A stretch of DNA of 12,043 nucleotides, from positions 1-12,043 of the forward strand of contig DATJBC010000331.1 in the NCBI GenBank assembly GCA_035515515.1, given 5' to 3'. Below, piece by piece: positions 5,170 through 11,596 of the stretch. A program made the translations under genes and the position numbers. This DNA comes from DATJBC01 sp035515515. Its GTDB lineage: Bacteria; Actinomycetota; Acidimicrobiia; Acidimicrobiales; UBA8190. How positions within the stretch are numbered: the first letter of the stretch is position 1; every line of letters starts with the position of its first letter. The notes beneath the pieces were generated by a model, which saw only the letters and a list, made by a program, of their open reading frames with translations, had not been told where the DNA came from and did no database searches.

Positions 5170-5832
5170 ATGCGGAGACAACGGGGCATTTGTGCCGCGG
5201 CGCGCCTCGTCGGGGCCGTCGTGGTGGCTGGGGTCCTGGGCGCCGCGGCCATCGAGGTCGCCGGCTCGGGCGTGACCCACGCGTCGGCGCTGGGGCTTCC
5301 TCCCGTCACCCTGCCGCCCACGACGCTGCCGTCGGTGACCCTGCCGCCCACGACGCTGCCGCCCACGACGCTGCCGCCGGTGACCCTGCCCCCGACGACG
5401 TTGCCCACCGTGCCGACCACGATCCCGCCGGTGACGATCCCGCCGGTGACGATCCCGCCGGTGACGATCCCCACACTGCCGCCGGTGACCCTGCCGACGC
5501 TCCCGGTCACGACGCCGGCGCCGCTCGCCCCGACGTTGAGCGTGACACCGGGCAGCGCCAAGAGGAAGGCGGCCGTCGTCGCCCAGGGGACCAACTTCGT
5601 CCCCGACGAGACGATCGTCGTCACCTACATGAGCGGGCTCCGCAAGGCGTCGAAGGCCTCCACGGTCCTGTGTCGCACCACGGTCGGCCTGACGGGGACC
5701 TTCAGCTGCAAGGGCGCGATACCGCGCCTCGCACGGTCGGGCAAGCGGGGCAAGCACACCGTGGTGGCCGCAGGGTCCACCGGTGACCGCAAGACCACGA
5801 GCGTGAACCTCGTCCGTCGCGCCAAGCGCTGA
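5170..5832 (+). CDS. secreted/surface protein with L/I-P-P-V/T-T repeats and Ig-like end
   Basis: 220 aa, no enzyme motif. N-terminus: a basic start (MRRQR), a hydrophobic stretch (12-30) and a possible cleavage site near ASA (38-40), so Sec export is likely. Residues 42-119 are a low-complexity stalk of L/I-P-P-V/T-T pentads, probably extended and possibly O-mannosylated, as known for Thr/Pro-rich actinobacterial surface proteins. Residues 121-216 look like a small beta-sandwich of IPT/Ig type: LSVTPG, GTNFVPDETIVVTY, then VLCRTTV and GTFSCKGAIP, whose two Cys (168, 180) may form a disulfide, and GKHTVVAAG. The end is Arg/Lys-rich; there is no LPXTG anchor. ATG 5170 is chosen because GGGGGG lies six bases upstream; a start at 5119 would bury the signal peptide. 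The next gene, 50 bp on, is also secreted. Confidence 0.75.
   Translation: MRRQRGICAAARLVGAVVVAGVLGAAAIEVAGSGVTHASALGLPPVTLPPTTLPSVTLPPTTLPPTTLPPVTLPPTTLPTVPTTIPPVTIPPVTIPPVTIPTLPPVTLPTLPVTTPAPLAPTLSVTPGSAKRKAAVVAQGTNFVPDETIVVTYMSGLRKASKASTVLCRTTVGLTGTFSCKGAIPRLARSGKRGKHTVVAAGSTGDRKTTSVNLVRRAKR
5296..5510 (+). repeat. 15-bp tandem repeats encoding pentapeptides
   Basis: Units such as CTGCCGCCCACGACG and ATCCCGCCGGTGACG repeat in phase with the reading frame, about a dozen copies in two variant blocks (Leu-type, then three identical Ile-type at 5422-5466), broken by one 21-bp and one 9-bp spacer. Exact copies within blocks point to recent slippage or recombination, so copy number may differ between strains. 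Confidence 0.85.
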
Positions 5833-5869
5833 CCGAGCGGGACGACCGACCCATGACCGCCCAATCCGA

Positions 5870-5877
5870 AAGGAAGG
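5870..5877 (+). promoter_or_regulatory. ribosome binding site fixing the start at 5883
   Basis: AAGGAAGG lies five bases before ATG 5883. This decides between that start and the in-frame ATG at 5853, which has no comparable site. Confidence 0.7.
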
Positions 5878-5882
5878 TCTTC

Positions 5883-6890
5883 ATGACTGAGTCGCTCAAC
5901 GGACAGGCGTACGACTGTCTGCCCGCGGTCGACGGTGGGCGCCGTCGTCCACGCCGGCGAGTGCGCGCCGTGCTCATGGCGTGCGTCGTGCTCGTCTCGT
6001 CGGCTGTCGTCTCACTCACCGCCGTGGGCGGCAGGGTGGCGCCCGCCGGCGCCGCCGCCGGGCCGGCCTGCAACTTCTCCAACTCCCTCGTCGGTGTCGT
6101 GATCGTGACCAAGAAGAACCAGGTCGTGAACGTGTCGTGCACCGGCCTGACCCCGAACCATCCCTACCTGTTGGTCGAGATCAGCCTGCTCGTGGCCATC
6201 GACCCCTCGGCCCGTCCCCTCCTCACCGGAGCGAGCGTCACGTCGGAGGCCGGGTTGCTGGCTGCGCTGGCGGCCGCCCCGGAGATCAACGCCACGTCGG
6301 AGGGCTTCCCGATCACGAACTCCAAGGGTGCGTTGAACTACAACTACACGGTTCCTTCGACGCAGCCGACAGACCCCAATGCCACCTGTCCTCCGTCTTC
6401 CGAACAGAACAACTCGGGCATGATCGGATGTGCGATCGCCATGCTCGACGCCACGTCGGGAACGCCCGTCGAGGCCGGCACCTTCGTCCTGCACTGGGCG
6501 AGCAGCGGTGGGATCTTCCCGGCCGACCCGACTCTGCACCTCTCGTCGGTGACGGCCAAGAAGGGCCAGGTCATCAAGGTGAGTGACGCGCCCAATGCCA
6601 AGACCTTCTGGTGGCTCTCCACCCTGCTCGCGCTGGACTCGCTGCTCGCGGGGGGCTCACCGCCGGCGTTCATCCGGGCCAAGGTGACCGAGGGCGGCAA
6701 GGTCCTGTCGAGCGCGCTGGTGACGCCCGCCAGCTACGTGAACGAGGTGTTCACCCCACCGAAGCTCTCCGGATGGTTCGTGGCCCAGCACGTAGGCCGC
6801 AAGACGGTCAAGGTGAGCATCACCGCGAACCTGCTCGGCTTCCCGCTGAGCAACGTCGTGAAGGTGCCCATGAAGGTCACCAACCACTGA
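5883..6890 (+). CDS. secreted protein with two apparently related domains
   Basis: 335 aa, family not recognised. A 20-residue polar lead is followed by RRRPRRR, a hydrophobic segment (29-48) and AGAAA (56-59), a likely signal-peptidase site, so export is expected though the n-region is unusually long. Mature part: domain 1 (about 66-205) and domain 2 (about 218-333) share a pattern, with VTKKNQVVNVS (76-86) against VTAKKGQVIKVS (223-234), each followed by a hydrophobic helix-like segment (LLVEISLLVAID / WWLSTLLALDSLL) and ASVTSEAGLLAAL / AKVTEGGKVLSSAL. Four Cys (63, 86, 169, 183), all in the first half, may form two disulfides. There is no anchor or catalytic motif. It lies 50 bp after the repeat-bearing secreted protein, suggesting co-expression, and ends before a strong hairpin. 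Confidence 0.78.
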   Translation: MTESLNGQAYDCLPAVDGGRRRPRRRVRAVLMACVVLVSSAVVSLTAVGGRVAPAGAAAGPACNFSNSLVGVVIVTKKNQVVNVSCTGLTPNHPYLLVEISLLVAIDPSARPLLTGASVTSEAGLLAALAAAPEINATSEGFPITNSKGALNYNYTVPSTQPTDPNATCPPSSEQNNSGMIGCAIAMLDATSGTPVEAGTFVLHWASSGGIFPADPTLHLSSVTAKKGQVIKVSDAPNAKTFWWLSTLLALDSLLAGGSPPAFIRAKVTEGGKVLSSALVTPASYVNEVFTPPKLSGWFVAQHVGRKTVKVSITANLLGFPLSNVVKVPMKVTNH

Positions 6891-6931
6891 GCCCACCGAC
6901 CAACTCGCCGATCGCACGCGCCGACACGCCA

Positions 6932-6962
6932 GGAGGCCGGGCCCGCCACGGGCTCGGCCTCC
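6932..6962. terminator. strong hairpin between secreted-protein gene and aceE
   Basis: GGAGGCCGGGCCC (6932-6944) pairs with GGGCTCGGCCTCC (6950-6962) over 13 bp with one G-T wobble and a GCCAC loop. It lies between convergent stops at 6890 and 7022. No T-run follows on either strand; the position and stem strength support a bidirectional terminator. Confidence 0.6.
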
Positions 6963-7021
6963 GGCGCGGGTAGCGCTCCCCGCGGCGTGACGGAGGCCGT
7001 GGACGGGGAGGACCTGCGGGA

Positions 7022-9847
7022 TCAGGCCGTCCAGGGATCGGCCGCGTCGGGGTCGATGCCGTAGCGGCGGATGGCCTCGGCCACCTCGTCGGCCTTGGCG
7101 TCGCCGCTCTCGGCCAGGGCCGCCAGCACCGCCACCACGATGTGCGCCGCGTCGACCTCGAAGAAGCGCCTGAGCGCGGCCCGGGTGTCGGACCGTCCGA
7201 AGCCGTCGGTGCCGAGCGAGACGAAGGGCCGGTGCACCCAGCGGGCGATCTGGTCCGGGACGGCCCGGATGTAGTCGGTGACGGCGACCACGGGGCCCGC
7301 CGCCAGATCGTCTCCGAAGGACTCGGTGACGTACGGGACCCGGCGCGCCCCGTCGGGGTGGAGGCGGTTGGCCCGTTCCGCGGCCAGCGCGTCCTCGCGC
7401 AACTCGGTGTAGGAGGTCACGGACCAGGCGTCGGCGGACACGCTCCATTCCGATGCCAGCATGGTGCGCGCCTCCATGGCCGCCTGCCACATCGGGCCCG
7501 AGAAGAGCAGCGTGGCCCGGCGTGTCGACCCGTTGCGCCGTCCCCGGCGCCGGCGCTCGAGTCCGGCCGGGCCGTCTGGTTCGTTCCCTGCGGCGGCGCC
7601 GCCGCCGGCGTCGGCTGCGACGGCCACCGGGTCGGCCGCCTCGGCGAAGCGGTAGGTCCCGTGCAGGATGCCGTCTCGCACCGCCGCCATGCGGGCGGCG
7701 TCCTCACCCGCCACGGCGGCCAGGGCGGGCATGGGGTACGTCTCGTTGTAGAGCGTCAGGTACCAGAAGCGGTCCTCGGGGTCGGGGCCCAAGATGCGGC
7801 GGACCGCCTCCTCCATGACCACGCCGATCTCGAAGGCGAACGCCGGGTCGTAGACGTGCGCCGCAGGGTTGACCGACGCCAGCAGGGGGGAGTGACCGTC
7901 GTCGTGCTGCAGGCCCTCGCCCTGCAGGGTGGTGCGCCCCGCCGTGCACCCGGCGAGGATCCCCCGTCCGCGGATGTCGCCCAGCAGCCACGCCAGGTCC
8001 CCGGTGCGCTGGAACCCGAACATCGAATAGAAGAGGTAGATCGGCAGCATGGGCCGCGCCCAGGTGGCGTAGGCGGTGGACAAGGCGATCAGCGACGCCA
8101 TGGCGCCGGCCTCGGTGATGCCCTCCTCGAGCACCTGGCCCTGGCGGTCCTCGGCGTAGCGCAGGATGAGATCGGCGTCGACCGGGGTGTAGCGCTGGCC
8201 CTCGGGGGCGTAGATCTTGGCCTCGGCGATGAGCGGCTCGAGGCCGAAGGTGCGCGCCTCGTCGGGGACGATGGGGCTCACGAACCTCCCGATGGCGGGG
8301 TCTCGCACCAGGTTGCGCAGAAGGCGGGCGAAGGCCATGGTCGTCGAGGCCGACTGCTTGCCCGACCCGGCGTAGAGGTCGGCGAAGGCGTTCTCGTGGG
8401 GCACCGCCGGCGCGGCGCGCGGCACGACCCGCACGGGCACGGGCCCGGCCAGCACCTTGCGCCGGGCGGAGAGGTAGTCGTGGGCGGGTGAGCCCTCAGG
8501 CGGGCGGTAGTAGGGGGGCAACTCGGCTTCGAGGGCCTCGTCGGGGATCTCCTCCTGGAGATAGAGGCGGTCGCGCAGGACCCGGAGCTGCGCCGCGGAC
8601 ATCTTCTTGATCTGGTGGGTGGCGTTGCGCGCCTCGATCTCGGGACCGAGCGTCCAGCCCTTCACCGTCTTGGCGAGGATCACCGTGGGCTGTCCCACCT
8701 GCTCGGTGGCCAGCTTGTAGGCCGCGTAGAGCTTGCGGTAGTCGTGACCGCCCCGCGGCAGCGCCTGGAGATCCTCGTCGGACAGGTGCTCGACGAGGCG
8801 GCGCAGGCGGGGATCGGGCCCGAAGAAGTGCTCCCGGATGTACGCGCCGGACTCGGTGGCGTACTTCTGGAATTCGCCGTCGGGGGTCGTGTTCATCTTG
8901 TCGAGGAGCACGCCGTCGACGTCCCGGGCGAGCAGTTCGTCCCACTTCGAGCCCCAGATGACCTTCACGACGTTCCACCCCGCGCCGCGGAACATCGCCT
9001 CGGCTTCCTGGATGATCTTGCCGTTGCCCCGCACGGGGCCGTCGAGGCGTTGCAGGTTGCAGTTCACGACGAAGATCAGGTTGTCGAGGTGCTCTCGTCC
9101 CGCCACGCCCAGGGCGCCGATGGACTCGACCTCGTCGAGCTCGCCGTCGCCCAGGAAGGCCCACACGCGGCTGGCCGAGGTGTCCACCAGCTCGCGATGC
9201 AGCAGGTAGCGGTTGACGTGCGCCTGGTAGATGGCGCACAGGGGGCCGAGCCCCATCGACACCGTGGGGTACTCCCAGAAGTCGGGGAGCAGGCGCGGGT
9301 GGGGATAGCTGGGCAGGCCCCCGCCTCCCACCTCCTGGCGGAAGTTGTCCAGCTGGTCCTCGGTGAGCCGCCCCTCCACGAAGGCCCGGGCGTAGATGCC
9401 CGGGGAGGCATGGCCCTGGAAGTAGACGAGGTCGCCGAAGCCGCCGTCGGACTTCCCCCGGAAGAAGTGGTTGAAGCCCACTTCGTAGAGGGCGGCCGAG
9501 CTGGCGTAGGTGGCCAGATGGCCGCCGATGCCCTCGCTGCGGTGGTTGGCCCGGGTGACCATGACCGCCGCGTTCCAGCGGATGTAGGCCCGGATGCGGC
9601 GCTCGATGTACTCGTCGCCGGGGAACCAGGGTTCCTGGTCGCGGGGGATGGTGTTGACGTAGGGCGTCGAGACGGTGGCGGGGAAGTCCACCTGCTTGGC
9701 GCGGGCCCGCTCCAGCAGCTTCATGAGCAGGAAGCGGGCCCGGGTCCGTCCCTGGGCGTCGACGACGGCGTCGAAGGAGTCCAGCCACTCGGCAGTCTCT
9801 TCGGGGTCGATGTCCGGGAGCTGGTGCGACATGCCGTCGAAGAGCAC
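7022..9847 (-). CDS. aceE: pyruvate dehydrogenase E1 component, homodimeric (AceE)
   Basis: 941-aa cytosolic E1 (EC 1.2.4.1) of the pyruvate dehydrogenase complex; decarboxylates pyruvate with thiamine diphosphate and acetylates the E2 lipoyl group. The opening LPDIDPEETAEWLDSFD matches the actinobacterial form. ThDP site: GDGELDE (233-239) through VNCN (261-264). Active-site His equivalents are H110 (GGHLATYASS), H146 (QGHASPG), H411 (NATHQ) and H648 (LQHDDGH); the catalytic Glu is E575 (LEEGITEAG). The C-terminal domain has LGTDGFGRSDTR, then a family-like end. An Ala/Gly/Arg-rich insertion (about 739-777) stands where E. coli and M. tuberculosis have a short link. GTG 9847 follows TACCAT by six bases; ATG 9832 is the alternative. 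E2 and E3 genes are not adjacent, as is usual in actinobacteria. Confidence 0.97.
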   Translation of the reverse strand: MLFDGMSHQLPDIDPEETAEWLDSFDAVVDAQGRTRARFLLMKLLERARAKQVDFPATVSTPYVNTIPRDQEPWFPGDEYIERRIRAYIRWNAAVMVTRANHRSEGIGGHLATYASSAALYEVGFNHFFRGKSDGGFGDLVYFQGHASPGIYARAFVEGRLTEDQLDNFRQEVGGGGLPSYPHPRLLPDFWEYPTVSMGLGPLCAIYQAHVNRYLLHRELVDTSASRVWAFLGDGELDEVESIGALGVAGREHLDNLIFVVNCNLQRLDGPVRGNGKIIQEAEAMFRGAGWNVVKVIWGSKWDELLARDVDGVLLDKMNTTPDGEFQKYATESGAYIREHFFGPDPRLRRLVEHLSDEDLQALPRGGHDYRKLYAAYKLATEQVGQPTVILAKTVKGWTLGPEIEARNATHQIKKMSAAQLRVLRDRLYLQEEIPDEALEAELPPYYRPPEGSPAHDYLSARRKVLAGPVPVRVVPRAAPAVPHENAFADLYAGSGKQSASTTMAFARLLRNLVRDPAIGRFVSPIVPDEARTFGLEPLIAEAKIYAPEGQRYTPVDADLILRYAEDRQGQVLEEGITEAGAMASLIALSTAYATWARPMLPIYLFYSMFGFQRTGDLAWLLGDIRGRGILAGCTAGRTTLQGEGLQHDDGHSPLLASVNPAAHVYDPAFAFEIGVVMEEAVRRILGPDPEDRFWYLTLYNETYPMPALAAVAGEDAARMAAVRDGILHGTYRFAEAADPVAVAADAGGGAAAGNEPDGPAGLERRRRGRRNGSTRRATLLFSGPMWQAAMEARTMLASEWSVSADAWSVTSYTELREDALAAERANRLHPDGARRVPYVTESFGDDLAAGPVVAVTDYIRAVPDQIARWVHRPFVSLGTDGFGRSDTRAALRRFFEVDAAHIVVAVLAALAESGDAKADEVAEAIRRYGIDPDAADPWTA

Positions 9848-9853
9848 GACTCC

Positions 9854-9859
9854 ATGGTA
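9854..9859 (-). promoter_or_regulatory. candidate -10 box, leaderless promoter of aceE
   Basis: TACCAT (minus strand) ends six bases before GTG 9847, with only GGAGTC between. This favours the GTG over the ATG at 9832 as the translation start. Confidence 0.5.
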
Positions 9860-9864
9860 CGGGT

Positions 9865-9883
9865 GGCCCTTGTGGCTAGGGCC
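9865..9883. promoter_or_regulatory. inverted repeat upstream of the aceE -10 box (possible operator)
   Basis: GGCCCT (9865-9870) and AGGGCC (9878-9883) are exact inverted arms separated by seven bases. The dyad begins five bases upstream of the TACCAT box, over the -35 region, where a repressor or activator dimer would act. The regulator is unknown. Confidence 0.4.
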
Positions 9884-9927
9884 GACGCTCGGGAGATGCT
9901 GACGAAGCGTTCACGGCCGCCCCCCGC

Positions 9928-10035
9928 TCACCCCTGCTCCTGCCGCTGCCGGGGCCCCTTGCTGGCCGACGTCTGCTCGACGGCCCCCGCGAGCCCCTCG
10001 TGCTCCTCCCCCTCCCACCGTTCATGCCTATTCAT
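9928..10035 (-). CDS. candidate 35-aa hydrophilic small ORF upstream of aceE
   Basis: ATG 10035 opens a 35-codon frame ending in TGA at 9928-9930, 80 bases before the aceE start and on the same strand. The peptide begins MNRHERWEGEEHEGLAG and ends RQRQEQG: very hydrophilic, rich in Glu, Gln and Arg, no Cys, no membrane segment. After the first five codons every third base is G or C. A weak GGGA lies four bases before the ATG, in the AT-richest patch I noticed in the window (10021-10058), a likely promoter zone. I recognise no family. It could be a real small protein, a leader peptide for aceE or a chance frame; length alone cannot decide. Confidence 0.35.
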   Translation of the reverse strand: MNRHERWEGEEHEGLAGAVEQTSASKGPRQRQEQG

Positions 10036-10049
10036 GTAATCCCAGCGGT

Positions 10050-10058
10050 TGTTACTGT
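10050..10058 (+). promoter_or_regulatory. candidate extended -10 promoter toward rnhA
   Basis: TGTTACTGT matches TG-N-TANNNT. It sits in a locally AT-rich stretch of the aceE-rnhA region and would start an rnhA message with a leader of about 120 bases. The rest of 9848-10184 holds the aceE promoter, the small ORF on the other strand and GC-rich sequence in which I see nothing definite. Confidence 0.4.
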
Positions 10059-10184
10059 GCGTGGCCCCCTGTCCGGTCGTGATCCGGGAGCCGCCACGCC
10101 CCCGCCGGGGCGGGCCGCCCCCGCGGCGGTCACCGTCGCACCCGATCCCCCTGGCCGCCGGCGACGCCGTGCATGCTGGCGGCG

Positions 10185-10685
10185 ATGGCCCGAGCCCCCG
10201 ATGCGGCTGCTCGCTCCGATGCGCCGCGTCCGGGCGAGACCGTCGTGTACACCGACGGCTCGTGCATCGGGAACCCCGGGCCCGGCGGATGGGCCTGGGC
10301 CGTCCCCGACGGGCCCTACGCCAGCGGGGCCGAGCCCCAGTCGACCAACCAGCGCATGGAGATCACCGCCGCGCTCGAGGCCCTGCGGGCCATCGAGGGC
10401 CCCGTGCTCGTGATGAGCGACTCGACCTACGTCGTGAATTGCTTTCGTGACCGGTGGTGGGAGGGGTGGCGGCGCCGGGGGTGGCGCAACGCCGCGGGCA
10501 AGCCCGTCGCCAACCGCGACCTGTGGGAGCCGCTCATCGGCCTCGTCGTGGACTCCGGACGCCGCGTGCGCCTGTCCTGGGTGAAGGGCCACGCCGGGGA
10601 CACCATGAACGACCGTGTCGATCGCCTGGCGCTCGAGGCGGCGGGGTCCCAGCGGGGCGTCTCGGGGGACTGCTTCCCCGAATGA
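10185..10685 (+). CDS. rnhA: ribonuclease HI
   Basis: 166 aa, near the usual length of bacterial RNase HI (EC 3.1.26.4), which cuts the RNA strand of RNA-DNA hybrids such as primers and R-loops, using two metal ions. All four acidic catalytic residues are visible in order: Asp in YTDGSCIGNPGPGGWAW, Glu in TNQRMEITAALEAL, Asp in VMSDSTYVVN and Asp in DTMNDRVDRLA; the catalytic His is in WVKGHAGD. The basic-protrusion region (WWEGWRRRGWRNAAGK) is present. An Ala/Arg-rich N-terminal stretch of about 18 residues precedes the first strand. The start is uncertain between ATG 10185, with a CATGCT box seven bases upstream, and the in-frame ATG 10173; neither has a clear Shine-Dalgarno. It appears monocistronic, with a hairpin after its stop. 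Confidence 0.95.
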   Translation: MARAPDAAARSDAPRPGETVVYTDGSCIGNPGPGGWAWAVPDGPYASGAEPQSTNQRMEITAALEALRAIEGPVLVMSDSTYVVNCFRDRWWEGWRRRGWRNAAGKPVANRDLWEPLIGLVVDSGRRVRLSWVKGHAGDTMNDRVDRLALEAAGSQRGVSGDCFPE

Positions 10686-10704
10686 GGTGCCCCGGCGGTG
10701 TCGG

Positions 10705-10731
10705 GCGTCGCGGCTGACAGCCGTGTGACGC
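10705..10731 (+). terminator. hairpin after rnhA
   Basis: GCGTC (10705-10709) pairs with GACGC (10727-10731), and inside it CGGCT (10711-10715) pairs with AGCCG (10719-10723) around GAC, separated by a small internal loop. The inner part is also a 13-bp dyad, CGGCTG-A-CAGCCG. It lies 20 bases after the rnhA stop and before the next promoter. No T-run. Confidence 0.4.
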
Positions 10732-10775
10732 TCGTGGCCGCCGCCCGCCGTCGTGCGCAGCCCGCCTTGGCGGCC

Positions 10776-10788
10776 GGCACCAGGTGCC
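10776..10788. promoter_or_regulatory. 13-bp palindrome abutting the HSD10-like promoter (possible operator)
   Basis: GGCACC-A-GGTGCC is a perfect dyad with a one-base centre, ending three bases before the TAGCAT box at 10792. A protein bound here would cover the -35/-10 spacer, so repression is the likely mode. With a one-base centre it cannot form a normal RNA hairpin, which favours a DNA-binding site. Confidence 0.5.
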
Positions 10789-10791
10789 TCG

Positions 10792-10797
10792 TAGCAT
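10792..10797 (+). promoter_or_regulatory. candidate -10 box, leaderless promoter of HSD10-like gene
   Basis: TAGCAT ends seven bases before ATG 10805. A TTGGCG at 10767-10772 could be a -35 with a longish 19-base spacer. The box argues for ATG 10805 rather than the in-frame GTG at 10784, which lies upstream of it. Confidence 0.5.
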
Positions 10798-10804
10798 GCG
10801 CCGC

Positions 10805-11566
10805 ATGGACCTCAACGGCATCTCAGCAGTCATCACCGGCGGTGCGTCGGGCCTCGGGGAGGGCACGGCGCGCAAGCTGACCGCCGCCGGCGTGCGGTGC
10901 ACGATCTTCGACCGCAACGAGGAGGGCGCCAAGAAGGTCGCCGCCGACCTCGGTGCCAACTACGTGGCGGGGGACGTCACGAACCCCGACGACTGCCAGC
11001 GGGCCGTCGACCAGGCGGCCGAGGGCGGGAGCCTGCGCATCGCCGTCAACTGCGCCGGGACCGGATGGGTCGGCCGGGTCATCAACCGCGACAACTCACC
11101 GCACGACCTGAGCGCCTTCAAGTTCATCCAGGAGCTCAACGTGGTGGGCACCTTCAACGTCATGACGAGGGCGGCGTCCGCCATGGCCGCCACCGAGCCC
11201 CTGGCCGACGGCGAGCGCGGCGTCATCGTCAACACGGCCTCGGTCGCCGCCTTCGACGGCCAGATCGGGCAGCTCGCCTACTCGGCGTCCAAGGGCGCGG
11301 TGGTGGGCATGACGCTCCCGGCCGCGCGCGACCTGGCCTCGGTGGGAATCCGCGTCGTGACCATCGCTCCGGGGCTCTTCGACACGCCTCTGCTGGGCAT
11401 GCTCCCCGAAGAGCAGCGCAAGGCGCTGGGTGAGTCGGTGCTCTTCCCCAAGAAGCTGGGGCAGCCCTCCATGTACGGCGACCTCGTCGCCCACATCGCG
11501 CAGAACAGCTACTTGAACGGCGAGGTGATCCGCCTCGACGGCGGCATCCGGATGCCCCCCAAGTAG
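10805..11566 (+). CDS. HSD10-like SDR, probable 3-hydroxyacyl-CoA dehydrogenase type II
   Basis: 253 aa, classical SDR closest by eye to human HSD17B10 (3-hydroxyacyl-CoA dehydrogenase type II). It probably oxidises 3-hydroxyacyl-CoA or 2-methyl-3-hydroxybutyryl-CoA with NAD in fatty-acid or branched-chain breakdown; the substrate is inferred. Motifs: TGGASGLG (11-18), Asp36 ending the second strand (NAD preference), NCAG (82-85), Asn112 in ELNVVGTFNV, NTASVAAFDGQIGQ (143-156) with Ser146, Tyr159 and Lys163 (YSASK), then APGLFDTPLL and the family end NGEVIRLDGGIRM. The ATG at 10805 gives MDLNG directly before the first strand and follows TAGCAT by seven bases. An aldo/keto reductase starts 30 bp downstream and is probably co-transcribed. 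A palindrome over the promoter suggests regulation by a DNA-binding repressor. Confidence 0.92.
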   Translation: MDLNGISAVITGGASGLGEGTARKLTAAGVRCTIFDRNEEGAKKVAADLGANYVAGDVTNPDDCQRAVDQAAEGGSLRIAVNCAGTGWVGRVINRDNSPHDLSAFKFIQELNVVGTFNVMTRAASAMAATEPLADGERGVIVNTASVAAFDGQIGQLAYSASKGAVVGMTLPAARDLASVGIRVVTIAPGLFDTPLLGMLPEEQRKALGESVLFPKKLGQPSMYGDLVAHIAQNSYLNGEVIRLDGGIRMPPK

Positions 11567-11596
11567 GAGAGCCGGACCAGCGCGGCGGGAGGCGCC

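Noticed and set aside
5296..5510. CRISPR-like array
   Set aside because: The repeats are 15-bp contiguous units in frame within a coding region and there are no unique spacers.
7142..10039. Two long open frames on the plus strand opposite aceE (449 and 474 codons)
   Set aside because: Antisense shadows created by the strong third-position GC of aceE; no recognisable domain, no ribosome site, and AceE is unambiguous.
10049..10450. Plus-strand frame overlapping the rnhA start in another frame
   Set aside because: Pro/Arg-rich translation with no motif, replaced by the complete RNase HI frame; the AT-rich region at its start is better explained as promoter.
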